A stretch of 64,000 bases of DNA. Origin: Blumeriella jaapii. Lineage: Eukaryota; Ascomycota; Leotiomycetes; Helotiales; Drepanopezizaceae. A program made the position numbers and the translations under genes. The stretch spans positions 1 to 64,000 of the forward strand of contig VWND01000064.1 in NCBI GenBank assembly GCA_009599575.1. Direction: 5' to 3'. This document shows, one piece after another, positions 1 through 10,880 of this stretch. Numbering within the stretch: position 1 is the stretch's first letter; every line of letters starts with the position of its first letter. Under the pieces are notes generated by a model. It ran no database searches. It had not been told where the DNA came from and saw only the letters and a list, made by a program, of their open reading frames with translations.

Positions 1-640
1 CCATTACTATCATTACCACCATTACCATTATCACCACCACTATTATCACTACTACCATTATCTCGCTGCCATCATCTCGCTGCCACCACTTCGCTGCCTG
101 CCACCACCACTATTACTACCACTATTACCATCACACTACTACCATTACCACCACTACTACCATTACCACCACGACCACCCACCATTACCACTATTACCAC
201 CATTACCACTACTACTATCACTATCACCAGCACCATTACACCATTATCATTATTGACCACCACTATTATCATTACCACTATCATCTCGCTGCCACTATTT
301 CGCTGCCACCATCTCGCTGCCACCACCTCGCTGCCACCACCATCACCACCACCATCACCACCACTAACCACTACGACTACCACTACTACCACTATTACCA
401 CCACTACCACCATTACCACCACTACCACTACTACCACCATTACCATCATTACCACCACTACCACCACTATCACCACTACCACCACTACCATCACTATCAC
501 CACTACCACCACTATTACTACTACCATTATTACCACCACTATCACCATTACCATTACTACCACCACTACCACCACCACTACCATTATCACCACTACCACT
601 ACTATTATTATTATTATTTCGCTAATACTATTTTGCTAGA
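1..640. repeat. C-rich (AYY)n triplet array of E2
   Basis: The stretch parses as A-pyrimidine-pyrimidine triplets (ACC, ACT, ATC, ATT), interrupted by TCTCGCTGCC blocks near 60-100 and 285-345. Its polarity matches the left array of E1. Long valine-rich or threonine-rich open frames across it are artefacts of triplet composition, not genes. Confidence 0.9.
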
Positions 641-649
641 AAAATAACG

Positions 650-692
650 AAAAGCCGAACAGCCGAACAGCCGAATAGCCGAACAGCCGAAT
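650..692. repeat. 8-bp tandem repeat (AGCCGAAC)n in the E2 spacer
   Basis: About five copies of agccgaac/agccgaat lie in the short spacer between the two facing triplet arrays of E2. No such run was seen in the corresponding part of E1. Confidence 0.8.
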
Positions 693-704
693 AAGCTGGG
701 TAGT

Positions 705-1400
705 TACAATAGTAGCAGCGAAGTGATAGCAGCGAGATGGTGGCAGCGAGATGGTGGCAGCGAGATAATAGTGGTAGTGATAATAATGGTGGTGATGGTG
801 GTAATAGTGGTAGTAGTGGTAATAATGGGTAGTGATGGTAATAGTGGTAGTAATGGTAGTGGTGGTAATGGTGGTAGTGATAGTAATAGTGGTAATAGTG
901 GTAATGGTGGTAGTGATGGTAATAATGGTAGTAGTAATGGTGGTGGCAGCGAAATGGTGGCAGCGAGGTGGTGGTGGTGTTAATGGTGGTGGTGTTGGTA
1001 GTGGTGTGTTGGTGGTGGTGTTGATGGTGGCGACAGTGAAGTGGTGGCGGCGAGGTGGTGGTGGTGTTGGTGGTAGTGGTATTGGTAATAGTGTTAGTGG
1101 TGGGTTGGTGATGGTGTTAATAATGGTGTTGGTGGTGGTGTTGGTGTTGGCGACAATAAGGTGGTGGCGACGAGGTGGTGGCGACGAAGTGGTAGTGGTG
1201 TTGTTGGTGGTGATGGTGTTGGTAGTGGTGGTGTTGGTGGTAGTGTTAATAGTGGCGACAGTAAGATGGTGGCGGCGAGGTGGTGGTGATGTTGATGATG
1301 GTGGTGTTAGTAATAGTGTTGGTGGTGGCGACAGTGAAATAGTGGCGGCGAAGTGTCGGCGACGAGATAATGGTAGTATTGGTGATAGTGTTAGTATTGG
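705..1400. repeat. G-rich (RRT)n triplet array of E2
   Basis: Purine-purine-T triplets (GGT, GAT, AGT, AAT) with some GTT, punctuated by GTGGCGGCGACGAGGTGG-like blocks. It is the reverse-complement counterpart of the array at 1-640 and matches the right array of E1 (42420-43480). Confidence 0.88.
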
Positions 1401-1539
1401 TAAAATTAATATTAAAAAATAGTGTTTAATAAACGTATTAATAATTTAATATAAGTTTTTTAATATATTTTCGAGGGTTTGGTTAATATTAAATATCGAT
1501 TTAATATAATAAATTTATAAGTTTATAGTTTTGTTTTGA

Positions 1540-1942
1540 TGTTAACACCGATTATACACCGATTATACTCGATAACACCGATTATACTCGGTGTAAAATC
1601 GTCACATCGATGTGAGAGTAAACCCGCGCCACTTCGGTGTTAACACCGATTAGCAACCGATTATACCCGGTTTTAAAACCGGGTATACACCGATTATAAT
1701 CGGTTTTTAAAAAACCGATTGTAATCGATTAAAACCGGTAATAATCGGTATACAATCGGTTTTAAAACCGATTGTAATCGATTAAAACCGGTAATAATCG
1801 GTGTACAATCGGTTTTAAAACCGATTATAATCGGTGTATACTCGGTTTTGAAACCGATTATAATCGGTGTATACCCGGTTTTAAAACCGATTATAATCGG
1901 TGTATACCCGGTTTTGCAACCGGGTATAATCGGTTGTGATCC
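1540..1942. repeat. Subterminal palindrome array of E2
   Basis: Repeated 16-base perfect palindromes ACCGATTATAATCGGT and variants (AATCGATT, GTATACCCGG, GGTTTTAAAACC) are joined head to head. It corresponds to 43620-43990 in E1 but has one extra internal repeat unit (around 1735-1800). Such arrays next to a DNA transposon end are typical places for transposase binding; that role is inferred. Confidence 0.85.
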
Positions 1943-1963
1943 GACCCTAGATAAGCCGTACGG

Positions 1964-2690
1964 TAATAAGCGTTGTCGTTCAGTTTGAAAAAGCTCGTTT
2001 TTGTATAATTAATCGATTTCAAATAATGGTTTTTAAAGTTTTTATTTGCTACGGCGCCGAACTTTTGTAATTATTAATTAATTTCGTATAAAAAGGCTGA
2101 AAACACTTTTATTTCGGATTATTAAAAAGCTAAAATAGTAAAAAACAGCGGCTTTTGTACGACGAGATGTAGCTGGTTAAACGATTATTTTGTAAAAATA
2201 GCGTTTTTAAATTAAATCTAGAATAATTAATTAATAAAAATGCTGAAATAAGCAATTCGTACGGCAAAAGTCTGAATTAAAACAAAAAGTGTTTTTGGTT
2301 CAGTTAATATAAAAATTATATTTTCGGAGCCAAGGTTTTTTTAAAATAAAATCGTATTTTTTTATTTTTGTAATAAAAGTTGTAATTAATTCGGTATAGC
2401 TGGCTATTTTAATATAAAAAAAGATTTGGTAAATAACGTCGCCGTATATAAAAAAGCGACCGTTAACTACGGTAAATTTACGTGGGTTGATAAATAAAAT
2501 AAAAATTAATTCGTAATATTACACGAAAAAATAATTAATAAAATTATCGATAGCTTCGGAATCGTTTAAAAAATAAATTTTAATATATATACTATTAATA
2601 ATTATAATACAAAGCAATATTAAATATAATTCCGGAACGCCGTTTAAAGCAAATAATTTTAATTTATTTTTCAAAGGTTTCTAATAGTAA
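1964..2690. other. AT-rich degenerate DNA, probably the pol-side remnant of gag relic D
   Basis: No readable domain was found. It lies downstream (in minus-strand sense) of the D gag and ends abruptly at the E2 right end, so it may be the start of a degraded pol region cut by E2. Confidence 0.35.
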
Positions 2691-3990
2691 TAATTATTTA
2701 AAACAATTAGTTTCCCGACTTTTTTACTTCGGCTTTAGCTTTTTTAATTTAAAAGAAATCGGGGCAATTAACAGCTCGGTGTTTATCGCTAGCATATTAT
2801 AAACAGAAATTGTTAGCAAAAAAATAGATTCGGCGAGCTAGCTTTTCGGCATTTCCTATTAGACGTTTGTTTTTCGCTATATTAATTGCGGTCCAAATAA
2901 TTGTTTTAATTTGAATAGCGCTAAAGTTTATAAAATCGTTTTGAATAATAGTCGTAATAATAGTTTTAAATGCGAAAAAAAAAAAAAAAAGTTATTTTAC
3001 GTACGTAGCGGCTTTTTGTTTTGTAATAATTAAAATTTAATTATCGAAAAACGGTATCGGTTTCGCGCATTTAAGCGCAGAAACTAATAAAATCGGTTTT
3101 TAGATCGGATCGGAAGAATTAATATACGACAAAACGAATAATAATATCAGAATAGAAAGCTTTGCGTAAAATTGCGATAGCAGCTTTATTATTAAATTTA
3201 ATATAATTTTTAATTTCTAGCCAGATAAGAAAAAATAAATAGGAGTTAATTATTTTGTTTAAAAAACAAAATTCTTTTAAATGCATTTGCTTATTGATTA
3301 AAAACACCGAACAATTATTATAAGATTTGAATTATTTTTGTAATAATTAAATAAAAGAAAATACCGTTCGTACGTAAACTTTTTTATAAAGCATTTTTAA
3401 TTATATCGGACAGGCGGAAAAAGAAATAGCTTATACGATTTTGTTCGGTCGCATACCAATCCTGATTAAAACGGAATTTCAGAATTATATTTTGAAAAAA
3501 AATAGTAAAATACTTTATAACGTTCCTAATGCTATCCGAACCAATAAATTTATCGAAGTCGGAAAAAGCAGGTGTTTTTTTTTCGGTGCTTGGTATATTC
3601 TAACTAATAAAAGCTTATCTTCGGAAATTAGCAAATTCGGCTTCGAAGTTTTAAATTACTTTTTTTTAAAACGTTTTTTTTTTTTAATATTATACCGTTT
3701 AAACATTCAGCTTTTAAGCTTAATTAATTAATTTGGCTTTGAATAATACTATTATATCGTTTTGTTTTACCGCGTAAGCGAAAATATCGAAGATTTCGCG
3801 GAAGCAGGCTTTTGTATTAGCGATCAAAGCGGCGGCGACTTAATCGGGGTATTTAAAAAGCTTTAAAATAGGGCATTTAAAAGGTTTCGACAACTTAAAA
3901 AGTTTCGATATCTTAATGCTCGTTAAAAAAAGAGCGTAAAATATATTTCGTTCCGGAATATAAGCAGAAATAAAACAGGGTTTTTTAAAT
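2690..3990 (-). pseudogene. gag: D: degraded Ty3/Gypsy-type gag with CCHC zinc knuckle
   Basis: Reading the minus strand from about 3990 downwards gives a relic of a retrotransposon capsid gene. The N-terminal part (about 3880-3700) is charged and helical. The segment around 3590-3350 has the usual capsid pattern, including PTEQ-like ATEQNRISYFFFRLS. After a frame change, a Trp-rich capsid tail (about 3310-3100) reads WLEIKNYIKFNNKAAI. Near 2815-2770 the peptide CLxYASDKHRAVNC has exact CX2CX4HX4C spacing, with the second Cys read as Tyr, as a G-to-A change would do. Stops fall at expected Gln positions. The gag family resemblance comes from general knowledge; no other part of this element was recognised here. 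Confidence 0.6.
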
Positions 3991-4440
3991 ATAAGTTTTG
4001 TATTAAAAAGGATTGTCGTTTCGTAATTCCGTAAAAATCGTAAAAGTTATTTTTAAAAGATCGTAAGGGTTGTTATCGCGATAAGGTTTATTAACTTTCC
4101 GTATGCGCAAAAGCAAAACAAAGTTAGCAGGCCTTTTCAGCTTAAGGGCTGAAATAGAAGTATTAAAGGGGATTTAATAGTCAATATATCAAAAGGTGCG
4201 AACGAGCAAAAGGTTCGTAAATAATTTGCATTAACTACGAGGTTTTAAATTAGAAATGTCGCGAACTTTAGAATACAATATATGCGGATAATCACGTGGC
4301 TCCGACATCACGTGACAACAACGTGATTTTCGGATCACGTGACCAACGAACTGTTATTCCGTTCCTTCATAACAGAGGGTCTTGGCGGATCACCTGACTT
4401 ATACACGTGATGTTGGTTCCTGACAGCTTATTATCGTATT
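3991..4440. other. Intergenic stretch with a CACGTG cluster and an LTR fragment
   Basis: Starts AT-rich and unreadable, then at about 4285-4345 becomes markedly less AT-rich, with four ACGTG motifs (three of them full TCACGTG). It ends in a truncated B-family LTR fragment (4373-4425). No gene was seen. Confidence 0.6.
4373..4425 (-). repeat. Truncated family-B LTR fragment
   Basis: The last about 53 bases of a B LTR in minus orientation, ending TTGGTTCCTGACA, nearly identical to 17323-17375. The rest of that LTR is missing to the left. It is much less mutated than the other B LTRs in the window. Confidence 0.8.
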
Positions 4441-4795
4441 TATACGAGAGTTTTTAACGTTTTCGTTAACAAAAAGGTTTTAAGCGAAATTAAATAAAGA
4501 AAATTTTTTTTATTTGGCTTTCCAACTAGCATTCGCAACAAAACTATTAAGCATTTTAAAATTAATAAACAAAACTTTAACATCTTCGATTAGTATTTTA
4601 AATTTGTAAAGTTCGTTTTTAAACAAAACCAAAGCGAACGTATTATTAAAGCCATAAATCAAAAGAAATTTTTCTTTTTCATTTATAAGAAAAACGTGGA
4701 AGCTCTAATGCAAAAACATGCCCAGCTATTAAAAATTACCGAAATCGCTAAAAAACAATCAGTTACTATATTATTTAATCGTTTTGCAAAGCTTA
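4441..4795 (+). pseudogene. G: gag-like relic, 5' part (interrupted by B1)
   Basis: An open plus-strand frame with one suppressed stop runs up to the B1 insertion and continues in the same frame at 44697. The segment contains a helical, Gln- and Lys-rich stretch (EALMQKHAQLLKITEIAKKQ near 4696-4755). Alone it would not be recognisable. Joined with the right part it looks like a gag polyprotein with a zinc-knuckle-like tail. The family is not identified. Confidence 0.45.
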
Positions 4796-5209
4796 TGTCA
4801 GGAACCAATATTACGTGTATAAGTCAGGTGATCCGCCAAAACCCTCTGCCTTCTACCAATCCTCGAATAATACTTTCTGCGGATAGGCCGTAGGGGCCGG
4901 ATAATATTATAAAAGCTAAAGATAATATTTAAATAAAACATTTTATAAAAGTGATTGCTAAAAAATCAATTATTAAGATTATATTAAAAAAGATTGAAAA
5001 AAGGTCGGGATAAGGGCTGGAAAAGCATATTAAATAAGGTTCGCCTGGTTTCTTGGAAAATACTTTTTTCGAAAGCTCTACTCTTTTTTTTATATTTATA
5101 CACGCTTTTTATTAAAAATGTAAAAGATAAAAATTAGTTTGATTATCAACCCAATTTTATTTAAGCTTTATTATTTAAATTAATGTTTTTTTGCTTTTTA
5201 ATTTTTACA
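4796..5209 (+). repeat. B1 5' LTR
   Basis: Begins TGTCAGGAACC and ends TTTTTACA, the same termini as the other B LTRs (unmutated form TGTCAGG...CCTTACA). Target duplication GCTTA lies directly to its left. Confidence 0.92.
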
Positions 5210-5249
5210 TTTTGATTTTTCTATTTACCGGAACGGCAGTTCGATATTA

Positions 5250-6547
5250 TTAAAATAACCTTCTATTATACTATTACATTTATATCGTTATTATCGATAT
5301 TATAGCTTTTTTATATTCGCAGCGAACAGGCATTTCCAGCTATTTAAAAAGACCTAACGCTTTCGGCTGCTCAAAAAAACCCCGTATTATTGTTTTTCCT
5401 GACGTTACCAGTTTTACTAAAAATCGAAAATATTTTATTATTAAAGCGCGACGACTTTTCAATTTTTTTTATTTAAAAAATCATTAAAAAAGGCCACGCT
5501 TAAAACGATTCGGAAAAACTTTCCATCGAAACTCTGATTTATTTGGCTGATAAACGAATCCGCGCCGAATAAAAAAAAAACGATAAACGTAAAAAAATAA
5601 AAGAAATACGAGCTAAAATAAAACAAAAAAAAACTGAAAAAAAAATCTACGAAACAATTAAAAAATTCGAAAAAACCAAAAAACGCCGAAACGAATTCCG
5701 AAAAAAAATTAAACAATTTTAATAAAAACTTAACGCTTTCGAAAATATCGAAAAAAAGGTTTTTATATTTTTTAATACCGTTTTAATTAAGAAAAAATAA
5801 AAAATAACCTAAGCTAGCGATTATTATAAAATATTTTCGAAGCATTACGATAATAATATTTATTAAAAACGATTTAGCATTTTCTTTAAATATATTATAC
5901 CTTTTGTAAAAAACACAGCGAATTCGAGCCGAAAAGCATCAAAAATAAAAGACTTTTTAATATATCGAGAAAAAAATACTAAAAAAGCCTAATTTTTTAT
6001 TCGGCGTATAAAGCGAAGTTTCCGCCAAAATAAAAAAGTAATATTTTGTATTAATTAAAGAAAAATTAACGCTTGTATTCTAGCTTTCGACGATAAAATA
6101 AAAAAAAAGTGAACCGAATACGAACGACGTTTTACGAATATTCGAATTATATAAAACGATTTCAAAAAATAGATATTAGATTTTTTGATAAATACGAAAA
6201 ATCGAAAAATCGCGGCTTCGAATTCATACGATAAAACGAAGCAAAAAAAGCATAAATCGGTTAACGATTTCGTTGTTTATTTAAATAATTTCGAATAACA
6301 GTTGCAAATAACAAACGATGCGATTAAAAAAAAAATGCTTTTCGCAAAACTCCGATTTACTTTTCGAAAAAAAATTATTAAACGAAGCAATACTGCAATT
6401 ATAAATTCATACGAAAAATTAGTATTAATCGCTTATCGTATCGAAAATGCTAATAAAATTATTAGCGACGAAACGAAAAATAATAAACGACGAAACGAGC
6501 GAAACGAAAAAAAAAAAAAAAAAAAAAAAATTTATATTTACGATTAA
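5250..6547 (+). pseudogene. gag: B1 gag relic
   Basis: The N-terminal part (about 5540-5740) is a Lys/Glu-rich coiled-coil segment. The capsid core around 5990-6300 is broken by several stops. The C-terminal part (6302-6547) stays open for 81 codons, starts MQITNDAIKKKMLFAKLR and ends in a poly-lysine tract encoded by an A run. The same C-terminal segment occurs in B2 (15633-15872) and B3 (55945-56184). Its position between the 5' LTR and the protease/RT relics supports gag. Several frame shifts are needed to read it. Confidence 0.65.
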
Positions 6548-6899
6548 AACTTAAAAATTAAAACAAATATATACCGTTTTCGATTCGAAAATACGTTACA
6601 AAAAAAAAAACGAAAACGAAAAAACGATAATTCTAACAAAATCCTTTGGAATCTTAGAATTTTTAACGATTTTTTTTATTTTTCGAAATGCAATCGCTGT
6701 TAAAAAAAAAAGCATCGTATAATTAATTATTTAAAAATCGAATATTATAAATACAACAGAAAAAAATATATAGCTCCAAACTGCTCCGAAATTAACAAAT
6801 TTAAAAATTCGGAAAAAACTTTCGTTCGATTTTAATTTTGTCGCTGCTAATAAAATCGAACGAAAAAAAAAAGCAGAAAATAATAATTTCAATCGAAAT

Positions 6900-7965
6900 T
6901 AAAAAAGCCAAAAGCGAAACTCGTACGAAACGAGCTTTTATCGATTACGACGCGAAAAAAAACTGCGTAATTTAAAAATTATTAATTAAATATAAATAAA
7001 AATCAATTCAAAAACGTATTAATTTATTTACGATTAAAAAAAGAAAAATAATTATTTACGGCACGCATACGCAATTTATTCGCGCTATTAATAATTATAA
7101 AATAATTAAAAAAATATAAAACGATTTCGTAATTTGCGATATAAATATTCCAGGGGTTTTATTTATTTTAGGATTCCTTTGGTTGCGAAATATCGACTCC
7201 GTTATAAGCTTTCGAATTAAATCGTAGCGATATTCAATCGAACGCTTATAATTTAATTTCGTTATAATTAAACGTTTTAAAAAAAAATCCAAAAAAAAGC
7301 AAACGTTTTGTATCGTTTTAAAAAAAGCTATTGAAAAACAGTATTAATTACTTTTTAAATACGACGATTACGCCGACGTGTTTAACGATACCGCCGCGGT
7401 TATTCTAGCTTTTTATTATTTTATAAAACATCGAATAAATTTCGCGAAAGGAAAAAATCCCTTTTAGGAATTAATTTACTTTTTGTCGAAATTTGAATTT
7501 ACCGAATTGCGCGAATATTTCGATTCGAATTTAAAAAAAGGCTGAATAAAAAAATCTATTAGCTTTGCCGGCGCATCGGTAATATTTATACCGAAAAAAA
7601 ACGGAAGTTTACGATTATGCGTCGATTATAAAAGTTTAAACGCAATTACGGTTAAAAATCGAACTTTTTTACCTTTTATAAGCGAAATTTTGGATCGTTT
7701 AAAAAAAGCTAAAATATTTACTAAGCTAGATTTTATTTGGGCGTATTATCGCTTTCGAATAAAAAAGAAAAATAAATAAAAAACTGCGTTTCGCATTCGT
7801 TACGAACATTTCGAGTATTGCGTATTACCTTTCGGCTTTTCGAACGCATTAGCAACTTTCCAAGCGTATATTAATCAAGCTTTAATCGGTTTAATAAATA
7901 TTACGTGTATAATTTATTTCGACGATATTTTAATATTTTCCGAAAACCCCGACGATTATACAAAC
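6900..7965 (+). pseudogene. pol: B1 pol relic: protease and N-terminal reverse transcriptase
   Basis: A retropepsin-like segment comes first: near 6940 FIDYDAKKNC occupies the place of the usual D-[ST]-G active site. RT follows from about 7540: [20 protein letters not shown] (about 7570-7630), [19 protein letters not shown] and the catalytic IIYFDDILIFSEN (about 7909-7947). The frame stops at the A1 insertion (target duplication CAAAC at 7961-7965) and resumes at 21761. RT motif order and spacing are those of Ty3/Gypsy. Confidence 0.85.
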
Positions 7966-8230
7966 TGTAACGACTTATTCTCTTGCCCCTCGTATTATCC
8001 CAGCAACTACGTGTAGCTGCAAGCTTCCTGGTCTTCTGATAGGTCTTTTTATCAATTATAAAAACTATTTATATATATAAAACCCTTTTTTTTTAGCAAC
8101 CTCTGCCTTTTGCAATTGTTAATTCTAAGTAAATATTTTGTTACAAAACCAAAGGCTCGTTTTTTATATTATATAAACACGGCGATTAATTGATTAATCT
8201 CCTAGTCCTCCGATTAATTAAATCGTTATA
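7966..8230 (+). repeat. A1 5' LTR
   Basis: Begins TGTAACGACT, ends TCGTTATA (unmutated form TCGTTACA). Contains a TATATATAAAA box (about 8072-8082) as a likely promoter element. Confidence 0.9.
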
Positions 8231-8920
8231 TTATTAACAACTCTTTTTTTACGCTAGCGACGGCGTAAACTATCTTTCCCCTCGAATTTCTCACGGATTA
8301 TACCAAAATGATCGACCGGTCGTAAAAAGGTTTATTTTCGCATTTCGCGAAAAATGGCTTTTGTTCAACGATTCTCCCTTTAGCAAAGCTTTTCAGCTTT
8401 TGCTATTACACCTTAACTTTTCTTTTTTTAATCAGCGAAAAAACAGCCTCCTTCAAAAGCTTTTTCTTTTGAAAAACAATCCTTTTTCCGAAGAAAAAAA
8501 AACAAAAAAAAAGACAAAGCGCCAACCATTTCGCTTGCCACTTTTTTCTTACAGCCTAGCGTTAAAAACATTTAATTAAAACTTTTGCAAAATCAACTGA
8601 AAAAAGCGCAAAAGGGTAAACGACAACTTTTGGAAATTATACGACTGCGACAAACCTTTTAATTAAAACGTTTAATAAAATCTATCGAACGTATTTTTGC
8701 CAGTCGCGAATTTGCTGCTTCTTCCCTTTTTCGCAACGTTTTATTTCAACCAACAAACGCTGCAAATCAACTTTTACGTTTTTCGCGAATTTTTTTTAAA
8801 TCTTTTTATAACGGCCAAAACCTTAGCGCGCTTTTTAAACGCTATAATTCCTATTTATCTGCTGATTTTCGATTAGCTCGTATAAAACGCGTTCCGAATC
8901 TTAAATTTAAATTAAATAAT
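8231..8920 (+). pseudogene. A1 leader and N-terminal gag relic
   Basis: Between the 5' LTR and the recognisable gag core. An open stretch of 72 codons (8361-8579) and the following Lys/Gln-rich helical segment (about 8580-8760) recur in A2 and A3. I read this as the start of the A gag, but no known domain can be recognised in it. Confidence 0.45.
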
Positions 8921-9720
8921 AATAAAAATTATAAAGCACGCTATTAAAAAACTAAAATTTTCGATAATTTCGAATTTTACCACGATTATTTCGCTAACGA
9001 TCGATTTCGCAAAAATTATATATTCGATTAGACCGAAAGCGTAGCAAAAAAGTTTTTTATTCCGCGTATTTTAAACCGTTCCGATTTTACACTTTTCGAA
9101 AAATTAATAAAAAAAGTCGCCGATTTTTTGGCCGATTTTTCCGACGTTTAAAAAATCGAAAACGAATTCAAAATATTTGCAATAAATACGTACGACGATT
9201 TTTAGCGATTTTATCTGCGATTTTTTATTTTCGCAGCGAACGCTCAAATACAAACTGATAAACAGCTTCGAAACGCTTTTCGCGATAAAATACCAAAGCG
9301 TTTACAAAAAAAACTGCATTTAAAATAAGCGCGTACAACGATTTTTAAAAATTAGCTTACCGCCGTCCGCCAAAAAAAACAAAATTAATTAGCTAAACGA
9401 ATTTTATACGCGAATCGCTTTTTAACTAAGTTTACTATTTATTAAAATAATAAATCCTTAACTAAAACGTATTACGAATTAAATCGTACGTACGAAAATC
9501 GTTTAAATGCTCCATAAGCTTCTTTTCAGCCCTCTGCTGCTTTTTCTTTTTTTCCACGCCAAAACGCCTTTTTTAACGTTTTTTCTTTTCGATCGGACCA
9601 ACGACAACGCTCGTTTTTTATTTCATATTAAAAAGTTCGAGGCCAATCTGCACGATCTTTTACGGGCCGACCCTCGGTTTTACCCAAAAGCCTTTCCAGG
9701 CTAATAAATATAAACGAGGT
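8920..9720 (+). pseudogene. gag: A1 gag core relic
   Basis: A capsid-like frame with stops at Gln positions: FDNFEFYHDYFANDRF (about 8960-9010), then KKFFIPRILNRSDF, then FAANAQIQTDKQLRNAFRDK (about 9230-9295). Order, length and position before the protease fit gag of Ty3/Gypsy elements. The same segments are found in A2 (minus strand, about 29480-28630) and A3 (48480-49300). Confidence 0.65.
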
Positions 9721-9869
9721 CGAACCGGCCGAAAATTCGCTTTTTAATAATAATAGTAAAAACGAAAACCCTTTTCCAGACGATTTTCAAAACGCATATA
9801 AAAAAGTTGAAAGCTTTTCCGCTAATCGGAAAAACGCCCAGGCCTAAGCAAAGTTTTTTTTTTAGGCGT

Positions 9870-10004
9870 ATTGCGCGATATACGTTATTTTAACGTTCGA
9901 AAGCTTTTTAATAGCGATTTATTAACAATTCCCGTTATACTTATTTATTAAAAATGGCCTTTTGTATAAAGTAAAAGCGCTCGCCGATTTTAAAGCGAAC
10001 GGTT
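9870..10004 (+). pseudogene. A1 protease relic, cut at the active site by B2
   Basis: The frame reads ...ALADFKANG up to 10004 and resumes YTLIDSALIK at 17381. In retropepsins this is the D-[ST]-G-A-N-G neighbourhood, so B2 landed in or next to the active-site codons. The intact order is visible in A2 (28277-28468, minus) and A3 (about 49440-49600). Confidence 0.7.
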
Positions 10005-10417
10005 TGTAAGGATTTGAAAGGCAGGGAAACACTAGTTCAGATAATAGAGCTCAGATAAGGTTGGGTTGATAGTCAGACTGATTTCTACCTTCTATATTTC
10101 TAGTAAAAGGCGTGTATAAGTACAAAAGGAGGGGTGGAGCCCTCGAAAAAAGTATTCCTCAGGAAACCAGGCGAATTTTATTTAGTATGCTTTTTAGCCC
10201 TTATTCCGATCTTTTTTTATTTTTTTTAATATAATTCTAATAACTGGTTTTTTAGCAATTATTTTTATAAAATGTTTTATTTAAATATCATTTCCAGCTT
10301 TTATAATATTATCCGGCTTTTACGGCCTATCCGTAAAAAGTATTATTCGAAGATTAATAAAAAGCAAAAGGTTTTGGCGGATCATCTGATTTATATACGT
10401 AATATTGGTTTTTAATA
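10005..10417 (-). repeat. B2 3' LTR (left copy)
   Basis: Starts TGTAAGGATT and ends TTGGTTTTTAATA, the mutated form of TTGGTTCCTGACA. Flanked on the left by the target duplication CGGTT. Confidence 0.9.
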
Positions 10418-10674
10418 TTACCTTTTTTTTTAGGCCTTTGGTTTTTAAAAGCGACTGATTTTTTTATGCGTATGCTTTCGTATATAACGTGCGTTACGCC
10501 TTCGAAATAACGTGTAATTTCTTTCGCTTTTGGCCGTAAATTATAACTGTTTCGTTCGCTTTCGGTCGTGAATTATAGCTGTTTTGCTATTTTGTTTTTT
10601 TTGTTTTCGATAACGCTCGCATTTTCGTTTGAAAAAGCCTTTTTTCTTAAAATGGCCGCTATTTTTCCTATTTT

Positions 10675-10717
<43 letters not shown>

Positions 10718-10880
10718 CGTCAGCTTTTTTTTATTTTAATTAACTGCTTTTCGCCGCGTTCGCCGCGAACTTTTAAAATGCTTTTAACTTTTATTTGCCT
10801 TCGATGCGCCCGCCTGATTTTACGCGAAAGCATTACAGCGGACTTTTGCTTTTTTGCGTTTTCGAACTTTCTAGCGTAAA

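Larger units (their letters stand above)
1..1963. mobile_element. E2: right end of a second E-type DNA transposon, probably a shortened non-autonomous copy
   Basis: The last 540 bases (about 1423-1963) match the right end of E1 (about 43490-44018) almost base for base and stop at the same point, after ccgtacgg. Proceeding leftwards there is a G-rich triplet array, a short spacer, then a C-rich triplet array that runs off the window. In E1 those two arrays are separated by about 7.6 kb carrying the transposase relic. Here only about 100 bases separate them. I infer an internally deleted derivative; the left end lies outside the window, so its length and target duplication cannot be checked. 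Confidence 0.65.

Noticed and set aside
72..599. 175-codon valine-rich open frame on the minus strand, and threonine- and valine-rich frames at 253-639 and 832-1422
   Set aside because: They lie in triplet arrays, where any in-phase frame is open; the composition and absence of domains show they are not genes.
1540..1942. CRISPR array or row of transcription terminators
   Set aside because: Units are palindromes joined without unique spacers of constant length, and the array is tied to a transposon end in a fungal-type genome.
4426..4430. GCTTA directly after the B LTR fragment, the same pentamer as the B1 target duplication
   Set aside because: A 5-base match 360 bases away can be chance; without the other end of the fragment's element nothing can be concluded.
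5459..5716. Phe-rich minus-strand frame, also at 16452-16634 (plus) and 55189-55536 (minus)
   Set aside because: Mirror image of the Lys/Glu-rich gag N-terminus in each B copy.
10568..10879. Phe-rich 103-codon frame with a possible signal peptide
   Set aside because: Its middle is a poly-T run; the frame is not kept in B1 and B3.
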